NCBI GenBank assembly: GCA_934365945.1
Contig: CAKRNE010000007.1
Span: 27,407 to 91,406, forward strand
From: an uncultured Agathobacter sp.
Lineage (GTDB): Bacteria > Bacillota > Clostridia > Lachnospirales > Lachnospiraceae
Length of the DNA: 64,000 nt
Direction of reading: 5' to 3'
The notes beneath the pieces were generated by a model. The model made no database searches and was not told the DNA's origin. It worked only from the letters and a program-made list of their open reading frames with translations. Each line of letters starts with the position of its first letter. Positions within the stretch are counted from its first letter, which is position 1. A program made the translations under genes and the position numbers. Of the stretch, positions 8,517 through 16,505 are shown one piece after another.

Positions 8517-9569
8517 TTACTCTTCTGATTCAGCCTTTTCAGAGTCGTCCTGTACTGCAACCTCCTCATCCTCCGGCTGTGTAAAGTAAAAGTCCCTGAC
8601 CTTTGCTTCAAGCATCTCAAAAAATGCCGGATTCTCATGGATATAAGTCTTTGCATTCTCACGACCCTGGCCTATCTTGTCGCCCTCGTATGCGTACCAT
8701 GCGCCTGATTTATTGACAATACCTGCATTGACCGCAAGATCGAGCACATCGCCCTCTCTTGAGATACCCTGACCAAACATGATATCAAACTCTGCCTCTC
8801 TGAAAGGTGGAGCTATTTTATTCTTGACAACCTTTACACGGACATGGTTACCAACTATCTCACCGGCCTGCTTGAGTGACTCGGTTCTTCTGACATCAAG
8901 ACGTACTGATGAATAGAACTTTAATGCCCTTCCACCTGTGGTAGTCTCAGGATTTCCAAACATCACACCTACCTTCTCACGAAGCTGATTGATGAAGATA
9001 ACGATACAATTTGACTTGCTGATAACTGCCGTGAGCTTACGGAGTGCCTGGCTCATAAGCCTTGCCTGAAGACCCACATGGGAATCACCCATATCTCCGT
9101 CAATCTCGGCCTTTGGTACGAGTGCCGCAACCGAATCGACAACTACGATATCCACAGCGCCCGAACGCACCATTGTCTCTGTTATCTCAAGTGCCTGCTC
9201 ACCGCAGTCAGGCTGTGAAATATAGAGATTGTCAATATCAACACCTATATTTCTGGCATATACAGGATCAAGAGCATGCTCTGCATCTATAAAGCCTGCG
9301 ATGCCGCCACGCTTCTGCACCTCTGCCACACAGTGGAGTGCAACAGTTGTCTTACCTGATGACTCCGGTCCGTACACCTCAATAATCCTGCCCTTCGGAA
9401 GGCCTCCGAGTCCTAATGCAATATCAAGGCTTAATGAGCCTGTAGGTACTGTCTCTACATTCATATTGGCTGAATTGTCGCCAAGCTTCATGACAGAGCC
9501 CTTTCCGTATTGTTTCTCAATCTGCGCAATGGCAGCGTCTAATGCTTTTAATTTATCTTCCTTTGCCAT
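8517..9569 (-). CDS. recA: Recombinase RecA
   Basis: 350 residues. Walker [10 protein letters not shown] near residue 66, Walker [11 protein letters not shown], loop L1/L2 regions including [19 protein letters not shown] and [14 protein letters not shown], and an acidic C-terminal tail. It catalyses strand exchange and stimulates LexA self-cleavage. An AGGAG site precedes ATG. A LexA box and a near-consensus promoter lie immediately upstream, so SOS control is directly visible. recX follows in the operon. Confidence 0.97.
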   Translation of the reverse strand: MAKEDKLKALDAAIAQIEKQYGKGSVMKLGDNSANMNVETVPTGSLSLDIALGLGGLPKGRIIEVYGPESSGKTTVALHCVAEVQKRGGIAGFIDAEHALDPVYARNIGVDIDNLYISQPDCGEQALEITETMVRSGAVDIVVVDSVAALVPKAEIDGDMGDSHVGLQARLMSQALRKLTAVISKSNCIVIFINQLREKVGVMFGNPETTTGGRALKFYSSVRLDVRRTESLKQAGEIVGNHVRVKVVKNKIAPPFREAEFDIMFGQGISREGDVLDLAVNAGIVNKSGAWYAYEGDKIGQGRENAKTYIHENPAFFEMLEAKVRDFYFTQPEDEEVAVQDDSEKAESEE

Positions 9570-9589
9570 AATAATCTCCTATTCTCTTG

Positions 9590-9603
9590 CGAACAAACGT
9601 TCG
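9590..9603. promoter_or_regulatory. LexA (SOS) box upstream of recA
   Basis: CGAACAAACGTTCG is a 14-bp near-palindrome matching the Firmicute LexA consensus GAAC-N4-GTTC. It lies just downstream of the recA -10 element, where bound LexA would block transcription. Confidence 0.9.
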
Positions 9604-9613
9604 TTCTGCTATT

Positions 9614-9642
9614 ATAATAATACACTTCTATTCAATTGTCAA
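9614..9642 (-). promoter_or_regulatory. Sigma-A promoter of recA
   Basis: On the minus strand TTGACA (9642-9637), a 17-bp spacer and TATTAT (9619-9614). The LexA box begins 10 bp downstream, over the expected transcription start. Confidence 0.85.
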
Positions 9643-9745
9643 CTAATAAATTGGAATAATTACAGAATCAAATAGCTGCCCGTATCTCACGCTATACTCT
9701 AAAAGCAGCTATAAGTAAAATACTCAAAATATTCAAATAAAACAT

Positions 9746-9776
9746 AATTAAAAAGACAGTTGCTTTCACAACTGTC
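9746..9776 (-). terminator. Terminator downstream of prfC
   Basis: Stem GACAGTTG / CAACTGTC with a 6-nt loop, followed on the minus strand by TTTTTAATTATG. About 140 bp separate it from the prfC stop; that stretch holds only a small hairpin (CTACATC / GATGTAG at 9841-9863). Confidence 0.75.
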
Positions 9777-9914
9777 CTCATTATACACATATTCTCTTAC
9801 TAACGTCAAGTCCAAATTCAACCTTGAAATCCTTGCCTGACTACATCAATTTTTCGGATGTAGCCGATGAAAAATCATGCAGGTTACTGATCCGGTTATT
9901 TGCCAAACGCTTAC

Positions 9915-11507
9915 CTAGTTTCTTCCAAACTCTGTAAGCACAAGTCCGTCATTTCTATCAAGTGTCATGCCGATGCTCCACTCATTGATAAACAGAAGAA
10001 GCGGATTGCCCTTCATGTCGACAACCTTCTTCATATCGCTTGTTCCGTTAATTGTATCTACATTGACCTCATCCTTGTTCTCAATCCATCTGATATGCTC
10101 ATATGGCAGATTCTCAAGTCTGATCTGCACATTGTACTCATTTTCCAGTCTGAATTTAAGTACGTCAAACTGAAGCACGCCGACCACGCCGACTATGATT
10201 TCTTCCATGCCGCCCTTGTACTCCTGGAACATCTGGATAGCACCCTCCTGCGCTATCTGTGTGACACCCTTTACAAACTGCTTTCTCTTCATGGAATCCA
10301 CAAGTGATACCCTCGCAAAATGCTCAGGTGCAAATGTCGGAATACCCTCAAACTCAAATTTATCCTTTGCTGTTGTGAGTGTATCTCCGATAGAGTATAC
10401 GCCCGGATCAAACACACCTATGATGTCTCCCGCATATGCCTTGTCCACTATTTTTCTCTCATCTGCCATCATCTGCTGTGGCTGTGAAAGCTTTAAGCTC
10501 TTGCCGCCCTGCACATGATATACCTCCATGCCGGCTGTAAACTGTCCTGAGCAGATTCGCATAAATGCTATTCTGTCCCTGTGGTTCTTGTTCATATTGG
10601 CCTGAATCTTGAATACAAATGCTGAAAAATCCTCTGAAAACGGATCAATCATTCCAATATCGGATTGTCTGGCTGTCGGTGCATATGTCATCTTAAGGAA
10701 ATGCTGTAAAAATGTCTCAACACCAAAGTTTGTGAGAGCCGAGCCGAAAAATACAGGTGAAAGCTCTCCCTTTGTAACAAGCTCCATATCAAAATCGGCA
10801 CTGGCGCCATCCAACAGCTCAATCTCATCCATGAGCTGGCTTTTAAATTCCTCTCCGATCTCATCGGAAAGAGCCGGATCATCTATATGGATGATCTTCT
10901 CCGAGCCCTCCTTTGTTCCCTTTAAGGTGTCAGCAAAGGTCATGACCTCTTTACTGTTTCTGTCATACACACCCTTAAACTGCTTTCCCGAGCCTATCGG
11001 CCAGTTGATAGGACATGTCGCGATACCCAGCTCTTTTTCGATGTCATCGAGAAGCTCAAACGTATCGTTGGCATCACGGTCCATCTTGTTTATGAATGTA
11101 AAAATCGGGATATGTCTCATGACACAGACCTTAAAAAGCTTTCTGGTCTGTGCCTCAACACCCTTGCTCGCATCAATTACCATGACGGCCGAATCGGCTG
11201 CCATGAGTGTACGGTATGTGTCCTCTGAGAAATCCTGGTGTCCCGGTGTATCAAGGATATTGATGCAATATCCGTCATAATTAAACTGTAACACAGATGA
11301 AGTAACCGAAATACCTCTCTGCTTTTCTATCTCCATCCAGTCCGAAACAGCATGCTTTGCCGTAGCCTTTCCCTTTACTGAGCCGGCCTGGTTTATTGCC
11401 CCTCCGTACAAAAGAAACTTCTCTGTCAGAGTAGTCTTTCCTGCATCCGGATGGGAAATTATTGCAAATGTTCTTCTTTTTTCTATTTCCTGTCTTAAGT
11501 TATCCAC
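9915..11507 (-). CDS. prfC: Peptide chain release factor 3
   Basis: 530 residues from a GTG at 11507, chosen because GGAGG lies 8 nt upstream; the in-frame TTG at 11522 overlaps that site. A translational GTPase that recycles RF1/RF2 from the ribosome. The G domain starts FAIISHPDAGKTTL (P loop), with switch region KQRGISVTSSV, DTPGHQDFSEDT and FINKMDRD (NKxD). RF3-type domains II and III follow. Its length and N-terminal motif set fit RF3 rather than EF-G or TetM-type proteins. It appears monocistronic, ending in a hairpin before recA. Confidence 0.92.
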   Translation of the reverse strand: MDNLRQEIEKRRTFAIISHPDAGKTTLTEKFLLYGGAINQAGSVKGKATAKHAVSDWMEIEKQRGISVTSSVLQFNYDGYCINILDTPGHQDFSEDTYRTLMAADSAVMVIDASKGVEAQTRKLFKVCVMRHIPIFTFINKMDRDANDTFELLDDIEKELGIATCPINWPIGSGKQFKGVYDRNSKEVMTFADTLKGTKEGSEKIIHIDDPALSDEIGEEFKSQLMDEIELLDGASADFDMELVTKGELSPVFFGSALTNFGVETFLQHFLKMTYAPTARQSDIGMIDPFSEDFSAFVFKIQANMNKNHRDRIAFMRICSGQFTAGMEVYHVQGGKSLKLSQPQQMMADERKIVDKAYAGDIIGVFDPGVYSIGDTLTTAKDKFEFEGIPTFAPEHFARVSLVDSMKRKQFVKGVTQIAQEGAIQMFQEYKGGMEEIIVGVVGVLQFDVLKFRLENEYNVQIRLENLPYEHIRWIENKDEVNVDTINGTSDMKKVVDMKGNPLLLFINEWSIGMTLDRNDGLVLTEFGRN

Positions 11508-11585
11508 TGATATTTCCTCCAAACAAAATCAGAATATAGTATAGCTTAAAACGGTTTCTATTTCAAGATACTAAAAATTTATGTA

Positions 11586-12212
11586 TCAGTCCATCGTAGA
11601 TATGACGATATTTGATGCCCCTATATTGGTTTTGCGCTTGATAATGTCCTCTATCTGAGCCCTCTTTTCATCAGTCACATCCTCCTTTCCAACAATCACA
11701 TCACAGCAGTCATCACTGAGGCTTACCACCGCATTCTTAAAACCCTTTGCCTCCAGCATCATCTGGGCATCCTCCTCCATCTGTGCGTTTTCTGTCAGCT
11801 TCACCATGGCATCGACCGCACTCTTCTTCTCTGCCTCCGACACTCCTGCATCATCAATAATCTTCTGCAGGGCCTCCTTGTTCTTTGAGCGCACCTGCTC
11901 GCGTCCCAGCTTCACCTGCGCTACACACTCCTCGCTCTCTGTTGATGCACTTGTCAGCACTGTCTCACCTGCATTTAATATCTCCTCTGTCGAGTCTGTC
12001 TCAAGTGCCACCTCATCCGATACCTGTGTATCCCCGCCTTCATCCGGCTCCTTTGTCTCCGCTTTTCCATTTACAGCTTCAATTTCGGTGGAAAGCACAT
12101 CCCTTGCATTCATAAAGGTATCCCTGTTATCGTAGCTTATGTATCCGACCACTGCCAAAAGAAGTGCAAGTGTCGTAATAATTATCTGATTTTTATGGCT
12201 GCCTTTCTTCAC
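11586..12212 (-). CDS. spoIIIAH: Stage III sporulation protein AH
   Basis: 208 residues, GTG start with GGAGG upstream. One N-terminal membrane helix (about 9-25), an acidic variable linker (about 45-95), and a C-terminal domain (about 100-208) with the ring-building YscJ/EscJ-like fold typical of SpoIIIAH. In Bacillus it spans the outer forespore membrane and binds SpoIIQ to form the feeding-tube channel; its place as last gene of spoIIIA is conserved here. It starts 2 bp after spoIIIAG. Confidence 0.88.
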   Translation of the reverse strand: MKKGSHKNQIIITTLALLLAVVGYISYDNRDTFMNARDVLSTEIEAVNGKAETKEPDEGGDTQVSDEVALETDSTEEILNAGETVLTSASTESEECVAQVKLGREQVRSKNKEALQKIIDDAGVSEAEKKSAVDAMVKLTENAQMEEDAQMMLEAKGFKNAVVSLSDDCCDVIVGKEDVTDEKRAQIEDIIKRKTNIGASNIVISTMD

Positions 12213-12214
12213 TT

Positions 12215-12763
12215 TTATTCCTCCCTGGATATCATTTTTGCTATTTTTATTTTATGCATGGGCACATCAAATAATGCAGAAACCGCATTAGAAATATCGT
12301 TGTTTATCTGCGGGCTTCCTCCTCCCTGCGCAACGACAAGCACTCCCGAAACAGTCGGTTTGTCCGTGCTTGTGACATAAGGTACGCTAGCATCCTCATC
12401 ATCGTATATGACTGTTGTTTTTTCAACGCTCTCCGTGGTCTCCTTAGTATCCTTATCCACTATCCTTGTGCCGTCGTCTGACAGCGTAATCATCACAGAT
12501 ACCTCGCCCACACCGTCCATCCTCTCAAGAATACTCTCAAGCTTTTTTTCAAGCAGCTTCTCATATTCTTCATCATCATAGGTGCTTTCACTTACAGACT
12601 TTCCTTTAGCCTTATCTTGTGAATCACTACCGGTCTTTTTATCCTCTTTTACCGGAAGCACTACAATAAGAAGCAGCACTCCAACAAGCAAAATCACTAT
12701 GTAGTCAGTTTTCTTCAGCTTCAAAAGCCGTGAACAAATCTGTTGCATCCGCGTCATATTCAT
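12215..12763 (-). CDS. spoIIIAG: Stage III sporulation protein AG
   Basis: 182 residues with one membrane helix at about 20-40 (DYIVILLVGVLLLIVV), then a periplasm-like domain with EKKLESILERMDGVGEVSVMITL, the ring-building motif of SpoIIIAG. It forms a large oligomeric ring in the mother cell-forespore channel. The reading frame overlaps spoIIIAF by 59 bp; a TTG inside that overlap is an alternative start. The next gene, spoIIIAH, follows at once. Confidence 0.88.
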   Translation of the reverse strand: MNMTRMQQICSRLLKLKKTDYIVILLVGVLLLIVVLPVKEDKKTGSDSQDKAKGKSVSESTYDDEEYEKLLEKKLESILERMDGVGEVSVMITLSDDGTRIVDKDTKETTESVEKTTVIYDDEDASVPYVTSTDKPTVSGVLVVAQGGGSPQINNDISNAVSALFDVPMHKIKIAKMISREE

Positions 12764-12956
12764 ACGAAATCCCCTCTATTTTCTTTGTAAGCTCAGCAAA
12801 TCTCAAGTCATATTCATACCCTGCTGCAAGAGGCTTTAGGATAATGACCGCCAAAAATACCCCAAGCATAAACCTAAAATACCTCCTGTACTGCTCCTTT
12901 GGCGCAAGATATGTCATTACCATGAAAAAAAGTGCCAGATACAGATAACCCTTCAT
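12705..12956 (-). CDS. spoIIIAF: Stage III sporulation protein AF, short form
   Basis: 83 residues with two membrane helices (about 3-18 and 28-45) matching the N-terminal membrane part of SpoIIIAF. Its position between AE and AG is diagnostic. Bacillus SpoIIIAF has about 200 residues with a soluble C-terminal domain; here the protein stops shortly after the membrane part and its 3' end overlaps spoIIIAG. Whether this is a lineage-wide short form or a truncation cannot be told from one sequence. Confidence 0.7.
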   Translation of the reverse strand: MKGYLYLALFFMVMTYLAPKEQYRRYFRFMLGVFLAVIILKPLAAGYEYDLRFAELTKKIEGISYEYDADATDLFTAFEAEEN

Positions 12957-12962
12957 TCCTTA

Positions 12963-14111
12963 TCAACCTCCAATAAAGCTTGTGGATGCACATACTATCG
13001 CAATCACGATAAAAAATAATATAGATGCATCCCTTATCACGATGTAATACAGATTTCCTGCCCTCGCAACAGCTTCTATCCCCTCCACAATCCTGTTGTC
13101 AGAAACTGGCTGCAGTGCTGCTGAAAGCAGTCTGTACATCAAAGAAAAAACAAGCGTTTTTACAAGCGGCGTCAGTACTATGAAAAAGAGCACGATAATT
13201 GCCGCCATCCCAACGCTGTTTTTTATGAGCATCGCACAGCCAAGCAGGATTTCGCCTGCGCCCTGCCCAAGCCTCCCCACACCGGGTATCGCCTGAAAGC
13301 TTTTTAAGATAAGACTTTCCGATATTTTGTCCTTTGCGGGAGCAATCATGGCCTGGACTATTCCTATTCCTGCCACTATCTTTATGGATGCCTTCATTAT
13401 TTTTGTGATTGCTGCTTCAATAAACTCTGCAAGCTTTTCAAGCTTCTTTTCACTTGATACATGATTGAGCACCTCAAGCACCAGAAACAGATGGATTCCC
13501 GGAATGAGCACCAGCTTTATGAGCCACTCCACCACATAAATAAGTACAAATGCAAGCATGTAAAAGCCCGATGCCGAAAAGCCTTTTCCGGACGCAAGAA
13601 GCACTGTCGCATATGCCGGAACCAGCGCTGTAAGATAGGTCAAAAGCACATCAATACAGCCCTTTGCCACGTCAGACAGCACGAAAAAGGATGCCATAAG
13701 CATCGATATAACCGACGCATACATGAACAGGAAGCTTACATTGTATACATAATCCTGCCTCCAGAAAATAAGCCTTGAAAACACCATAAAAAGTATCGTG
13801 TAGCACAGCACATTTATAACAACAGGCTTCACTGCCGCTATCTCGTAAAAGAAAAGCTCGTAAATATACTCACAGATTTTTTCGCCTGCCTTTTTGTCTT
13901 TATCTAAAAAAGCATCCACAATATCCGAAAACGATAGTCGCTCCGGCAGATAATCCTTTGAATATTTTTCCACGTCGGACATATCTATTTTTTCAAGCAT
14001 TTGCTGCTCAATTGTATCTGTAATTTCGGTGTCCGACGCATACACAAACCCCTGTGGCAAAAATATCACAGCCAACATGACTATTATTAAAATATATTTT
14101 TTACAAATCAA
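12963..14111 (-). CDS. spoIIIAE: Stage III sporulation protein AE
   Basis: 382 residues from a TTG at 14111 that overlaps the spoIIIAD stop (TTGA) and has GGAGAG just upstream; an in-frame GTG at 14141 is the alternative. A signal-like N-terminal helix ends near FLPQGFVYA, then a soluble segment and about seven to eight membrane helices. It is a polytopic component of the SpoIIIA-SpoIIQ channel, needed for sigma-G activity in the forespore. Motifs such as IPGVGRLGQGAGEILLGC fit the family. Confidence 0.9.
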   Translation of the reverse strand: MICKKYILIIVMLAVIFLPQGFVYASDTEITDTIEQQMLEKIDMSDVEKYSKDYLPERLSFSDIVDAFLDKDKKAGEKICEYIYELFFYEIAAVKPVVINVLCYTILFMVFSRLIFWRQDYVYNVSFLFMYASVISMLMASFFVLSDVAKGCIDVLLTYLTALVPAYATVLLASGKGFSASGFYMLAFVLIYVVEWLIKLVLIPGIHLFLVLEVLNHVSSEKKLEKLAEFIEAAITKIMKASIKIVAGIGIVQAMIAPAKDKISESLILKSFQAIPGVGRLGQGAGEILLGCAMLIKNSVGMAAIIVLFFIVLTPLVKTLVFSLMYRLLSAALQPVSDNRIVEGIEAVARAGNLYYIVIRDASILFFIVIAIVCASTSFIGG

Positions 14112-14485
14112 AGCAGCTCTCCAATCAGCTCTATCAGACACGACATCACAGGAATTGACATCACAACAATCGCCCCCTTTGCAAAAAACTCTATCTGCGA
14201 TGCAATCGCACTATGGCCGCAATCCTTACAGATTGAGGATGAAAACTCCGCAACATATGCAATCCCAAGCATCTTTATCATAGTGACAAAAAATGCCGAA
14301 TCCACAGGAAGCTTTGAAAGAAGCCCTTTAAAAAACTCAATTGTTGCGCCAAGCCGCTCCAATGCAAAAGCAAAAATTATCGTACCGCAGGCCACTGAAA
14401 GAAGCATGGACAGCTCAGGTCTGTCACGCTTTAAAAGCACTGCAAAAAACACCGCCGCAATTCCTATTATCCCAATCTTCAACAT
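14108..14485 (-). CDS. spoIIIAD: Stage III sporulation protein AD
   Basis: 125 residues from an ATG at 14485, one base after the spoIIIAC stop; an upstream in-frame ATG at 14527 lies inside spoIIIAC and would add 14 residues not seen in the family. Three to four membrane helices, beginning MLKIGIIGIAAVFFAVLLK, with the conserved KDCGHSAIASQIEFFAKG near the end. A small membrane subunit of the SpoIIIA complex, with weak similarity to type III secretion export proteins. It overlaps spoIIIAE by 4 bp. Confidence 0.9.
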   Translation of the reverse strand: MLKIGIIGIAAVFFAVLLKRDRPELSMLLSVACGTIIFAFALERLGATIEFFKGLLSKLPVDSAFFVTMIKMLGIAYVAEFSSSICKDCGHSAIASQIEFFAKGAIVVMSIPVMSCLIELIGELL

Positions 14486-14486
14486 A

Positions 14487-14681
14487 TTACAAAGAAAACA
14501 TATCCTGCATTGTCTTAAACAGCTCACTTATATATGGCACAATCCAGAACAATACAATCACAAGTCCGGCCAGACTAAGCAGGAAAGTCATTTCCTCCCT
14601 TCCGCTGTGTTTTAAGACCTGTCCAAGCACTGTAATCACTATTCCAAGTGCCGCTATCTTAAAAATAATCGAAATCTCCAT
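14487..14681 (-). CDS. spoIIIAC: Stage III sporulation protein AC
   Basis: 64 residues, nearly all in two membrane helices (ISIIFKIAALGIVITVLGQVL, where the hydrophobic run is residues 3-22, and about 32-50). Size and helix pattern match SpoIIIAC. Three start codons sit side by side (TTG 14687, ATG 14684, ATG 14681) behind AAAGGA; the last has the best spacing. It belongs to the same sporulation channel complex and is followed by spoIIIAD after one base. Confidence 0.88.
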   Translation of the reverse strand: MEISIIFKIAALGIVITVLGQVLKHSGREEMTFLLSLAGLVIVLFWIVPYISELFKTMQDMFSL

Positions 14682-14748
14682 CATCAAGTCCTTTCATCTC
14701 ATACAACAGTATGTTTAATCTGATTACCACTTTTTTATACAAGCATTT

Positions 14749-15264
14749 TTATATAAGCATGATTGATATCATAATCCCTCCCAAAATCCCCACCGGACAA
14801 ATCACCTTCATTTTTTCAATATACTCTTTCCTGTAAAAATCTATCTGTTTATGTATGTCCAAAGCGCATTCCTTAAGCCGTTGCTCCATCGCGGCTGCAT
14901 TTTTTTCAAAGAATGCGCCTCCCATTTCAACTATCGTTTTCTTCACCTTCTCATCCGATATCCTGCCGCAAAGCACATCCTCCCACACAGCCCTCCAGCC
15001 CTCCTCTCCGCTTCTACAGCTTCTGTTTGAAAGTACCTCTCCCATTCTTTTGCAACCCTCATTAAACACCTCGCTCTTTCCTCTTATGCTGCAAAAAAAC
15101 TGTGGTGCCTTCATTCTTTCTCCTGCCAGATAAAATGCCCCCTTTTCAAGCAAAAGCATGAAATCATACAGCATCGCTATATCTGCCTTTTTTCTTTTGC
15201 TGTAATCGTTTATCAGCCCCGATACTGCAAACAGTACTATACAAAAGCCTGTAAGCTTCATCAT
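14749..15264 (-). CDS. spoIIIAB: Stage III sporulation protein AB
   Basis: 171 residues. An N-terminal membrane helix (MMKLTGFCIVLFAVSGL), a helical soluble region, and a hydrophobic C-terminus (VGILGGIMISIMLI). Start and end fit the family, which resembles type II secretion GspF-like membrane platform proteins and may partner the SpoIIIAA ATPase. The first 101 bp are shared, in another frame, with the 3' end of spoIIIAA. A 60-bp gap precedes spoIIIAC. Confidence 0.85.
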   Translation of the reverse strand: MMKLTGFCIVLFAVSGLINDYSKRKKADIAMLYDFMLLLEKGAFYLAGERMKAPQFFCSIRGKSEVFNEGCKRMGEVLSNRSCRSGEEGWRAVWEDVLCGRISDEKVKKTIVEMGGAFFEKNAAAMEQRLKECALDIHKQIDFYRKEYIEKMKVICPVGILGGIMISIMLI

Positions 15265-16105
15265 AAATGCTATAGCGTCTCACCCCTTTTTCGTCATGGT
15301 CTATAAACACAAACCGTTCTATTGCATGTGGCAGCATTTTTCTTCGCAGATCCTCTGCATTGGTGCCATGTACGCTGCCAAGTATCCTTATTCCACAGCT
15401 CACGAGCTGATTTAGTGCCTCGATATCACCTTCTCCTCCCAGCTCATCCACCGCAATCACATCCGGAGACATAGAGCGCAAAAGCATCCTCATGCCAAGT
15501 GACTTCGGACAGTTATCCAGCACATCACTGGATTTTCCTACATCATTTTGAGCCACTCCCCTGTAGCACGCCGCTATCTCCGAGCGCTCATCCACCACCG
15601 ACACCTTAAGAGCGTTTTTTCCGTCACAGCCGTCTGAAAGTATCCTGATGCAGTCTCTTAAAAATGTTGTTTTTCCTTCTCCCGGCCGCGATACCACCAA
15701 TGTATTGTAAATGCTGTTTTCATCCCTGATATAAGGCATCAGTGGCATTGCAACACCCTTTATCTGATGGGCAATTCTGATATTTAAGGATGCTATCTCA
15801 CTGACTGCTGTAACCTTTCCTCCATCGCAGCCCATCTGTCCCGCAATTCCCACACGATGTCCTCCCTCCACCGTAAAATAGCCTGCAGCAAGCTGCGGCG
15901 CTATCGCGTGGATTGAATATCCGCTCAGATAGTTTATCATCTCCTCTATATCGCTTTGTAAGATATTCACTCCTGTTCTATAGCCTCCCGCAAACCTATA
16001 CTGCACCGGCTTTCCCACGCGCACCCTGATTTCCTCCAGACCACGCGGCATGTACTCTTCTGCCTCAGACCTCATCTTTTGTGGCAGGTAATCAATTATA
16101 TCCAT
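15164..16105 (-). CDS. spoIIIAA: Stage III sporulation protein AA, secretion-type ATPase
   Basis: 313 residues from the ATG at 16105, which has AAGGGGTG 5 nt upstream; an in-frame ATG at 16126 lacks a site. AAA-type ATPase related to secretion ATPases. Walker A region reads SRPGEGKTT, lacking the usual leading Gly, and Walker B is DVIAVDELGGEGD. The IHAIAPQLAAGYFTVEGGHR region is family-typical. It should energise the SpoIIIA channel. A 266-bp palindromic repeat begins 28 bp upstream, where the sigma-E promoter would be expected. The last 101 bp overlap spoIIIAB. Confidence 0.92.
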   Translation of the reverse strand: MDIIDYLPQKMRSEAEEYMPRGLEEIRVRVGKPVQYRFAGGYRTGVNILQSDIEEMINYLSGYSIHAIAPQLAAGYFTVEGGHRVGIAGQMGCDGGKVTAVSEIASLNIRIAHQIKGVAMPLMPYIRDENSIYNTLVVSRPGEGKTTFLRDCIRILSDGCDGKNALKVSVVDERSEIAACYRGVAQNDVGKSSDVLDNCPKSLGMRMLLRSMSPDVIAVDELGGEGDIEALNQLVSCGIRILGSVHGTNAEDLRRKMLPHAIERFVFIDHDEKGVRRYSIYDEAYRLLYSTVCSIGADKRLQQKKKGRYSDAV

Positions 16106-16132
16106 ATTTTCACCCCTTATCGCCACTTCCGT

Positions 16133-16398
16133 GGCAGGTCGGGATGGCGCGCACGCGTGTGGCTGCAGTGTCGCAGAAGCTACGCTGCGCTATTAAGAGT
16201 CTGTATAAATTATGCGGTAGCTCTTCTATGCCCGACGAAACCGTCGATACTCGCCGTCCGGGCTCGATATCTCCTTGCCTCGGCGTCCATGCCTCGGCAT
16301 TTCTGTGCTTCAAAGCATAATTCAACAGACTCTAAACAGCTCCGCTATGCGCTTCTGCGACACTGCAGCCACACGCGTGCGCCCCATCCCGACCTGCC
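16133..16398. repeat. 266-bp palindromic intergenic element
   Basis: Outer arms 16133-16179 and 16352-16398 are inverted copies matching at 46 of 47 positions. The palindrome continues inward: AGAGTCTGT (16196) pairs with ACAGACTCT (16325), and AATTATGC (16208) with GCATAATT (16315). The 99-nt apex holds further small hairpins (CGACG-AAAC-CGTCG) and a direct repeat TGCCTCGGC. It is GC-richer than its surroundings and lies between argS and spoIIIA. No transposase is encoded. A miniature inverted-repeat element or a structured RNA are the two main readings. Confidence 0.85.
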
Positions 16399-16416
16399 AT
16401 CTGCAATTATATAAAT

Positions 16417-16461
16417 AAAATAGGACATAGACGATTCTGATAAATCATCTATGTCCTATTT
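16417..16461 (-). terminator. Terminator of argS
   Basis: Inverted repeat AATAGGACATAGA / TCTATGTCCTATT with a 16-nt loop, followed by TTTATT on the minus strand. It lies 45 bp beyond the argS stop. Confidence 0.8.
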
Positions 16462-16505
16462 ATATTACATGTCCAATTATTTTAGAACATGAAAATTAAT
16501 ATTTT

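Noticed and set aside
10609..11280. A 223-codon plus-strand open frame opposite prfC
   Set aside because: prfC carries clear GTPase motifs; the antisense frame has no recognisable domain or ribosome site.
16110..16325. A 71-codon open frame inside the palindrome
   Set aside because: No ribosome site, and composition reflects the palindromic DNA instead of a protein.
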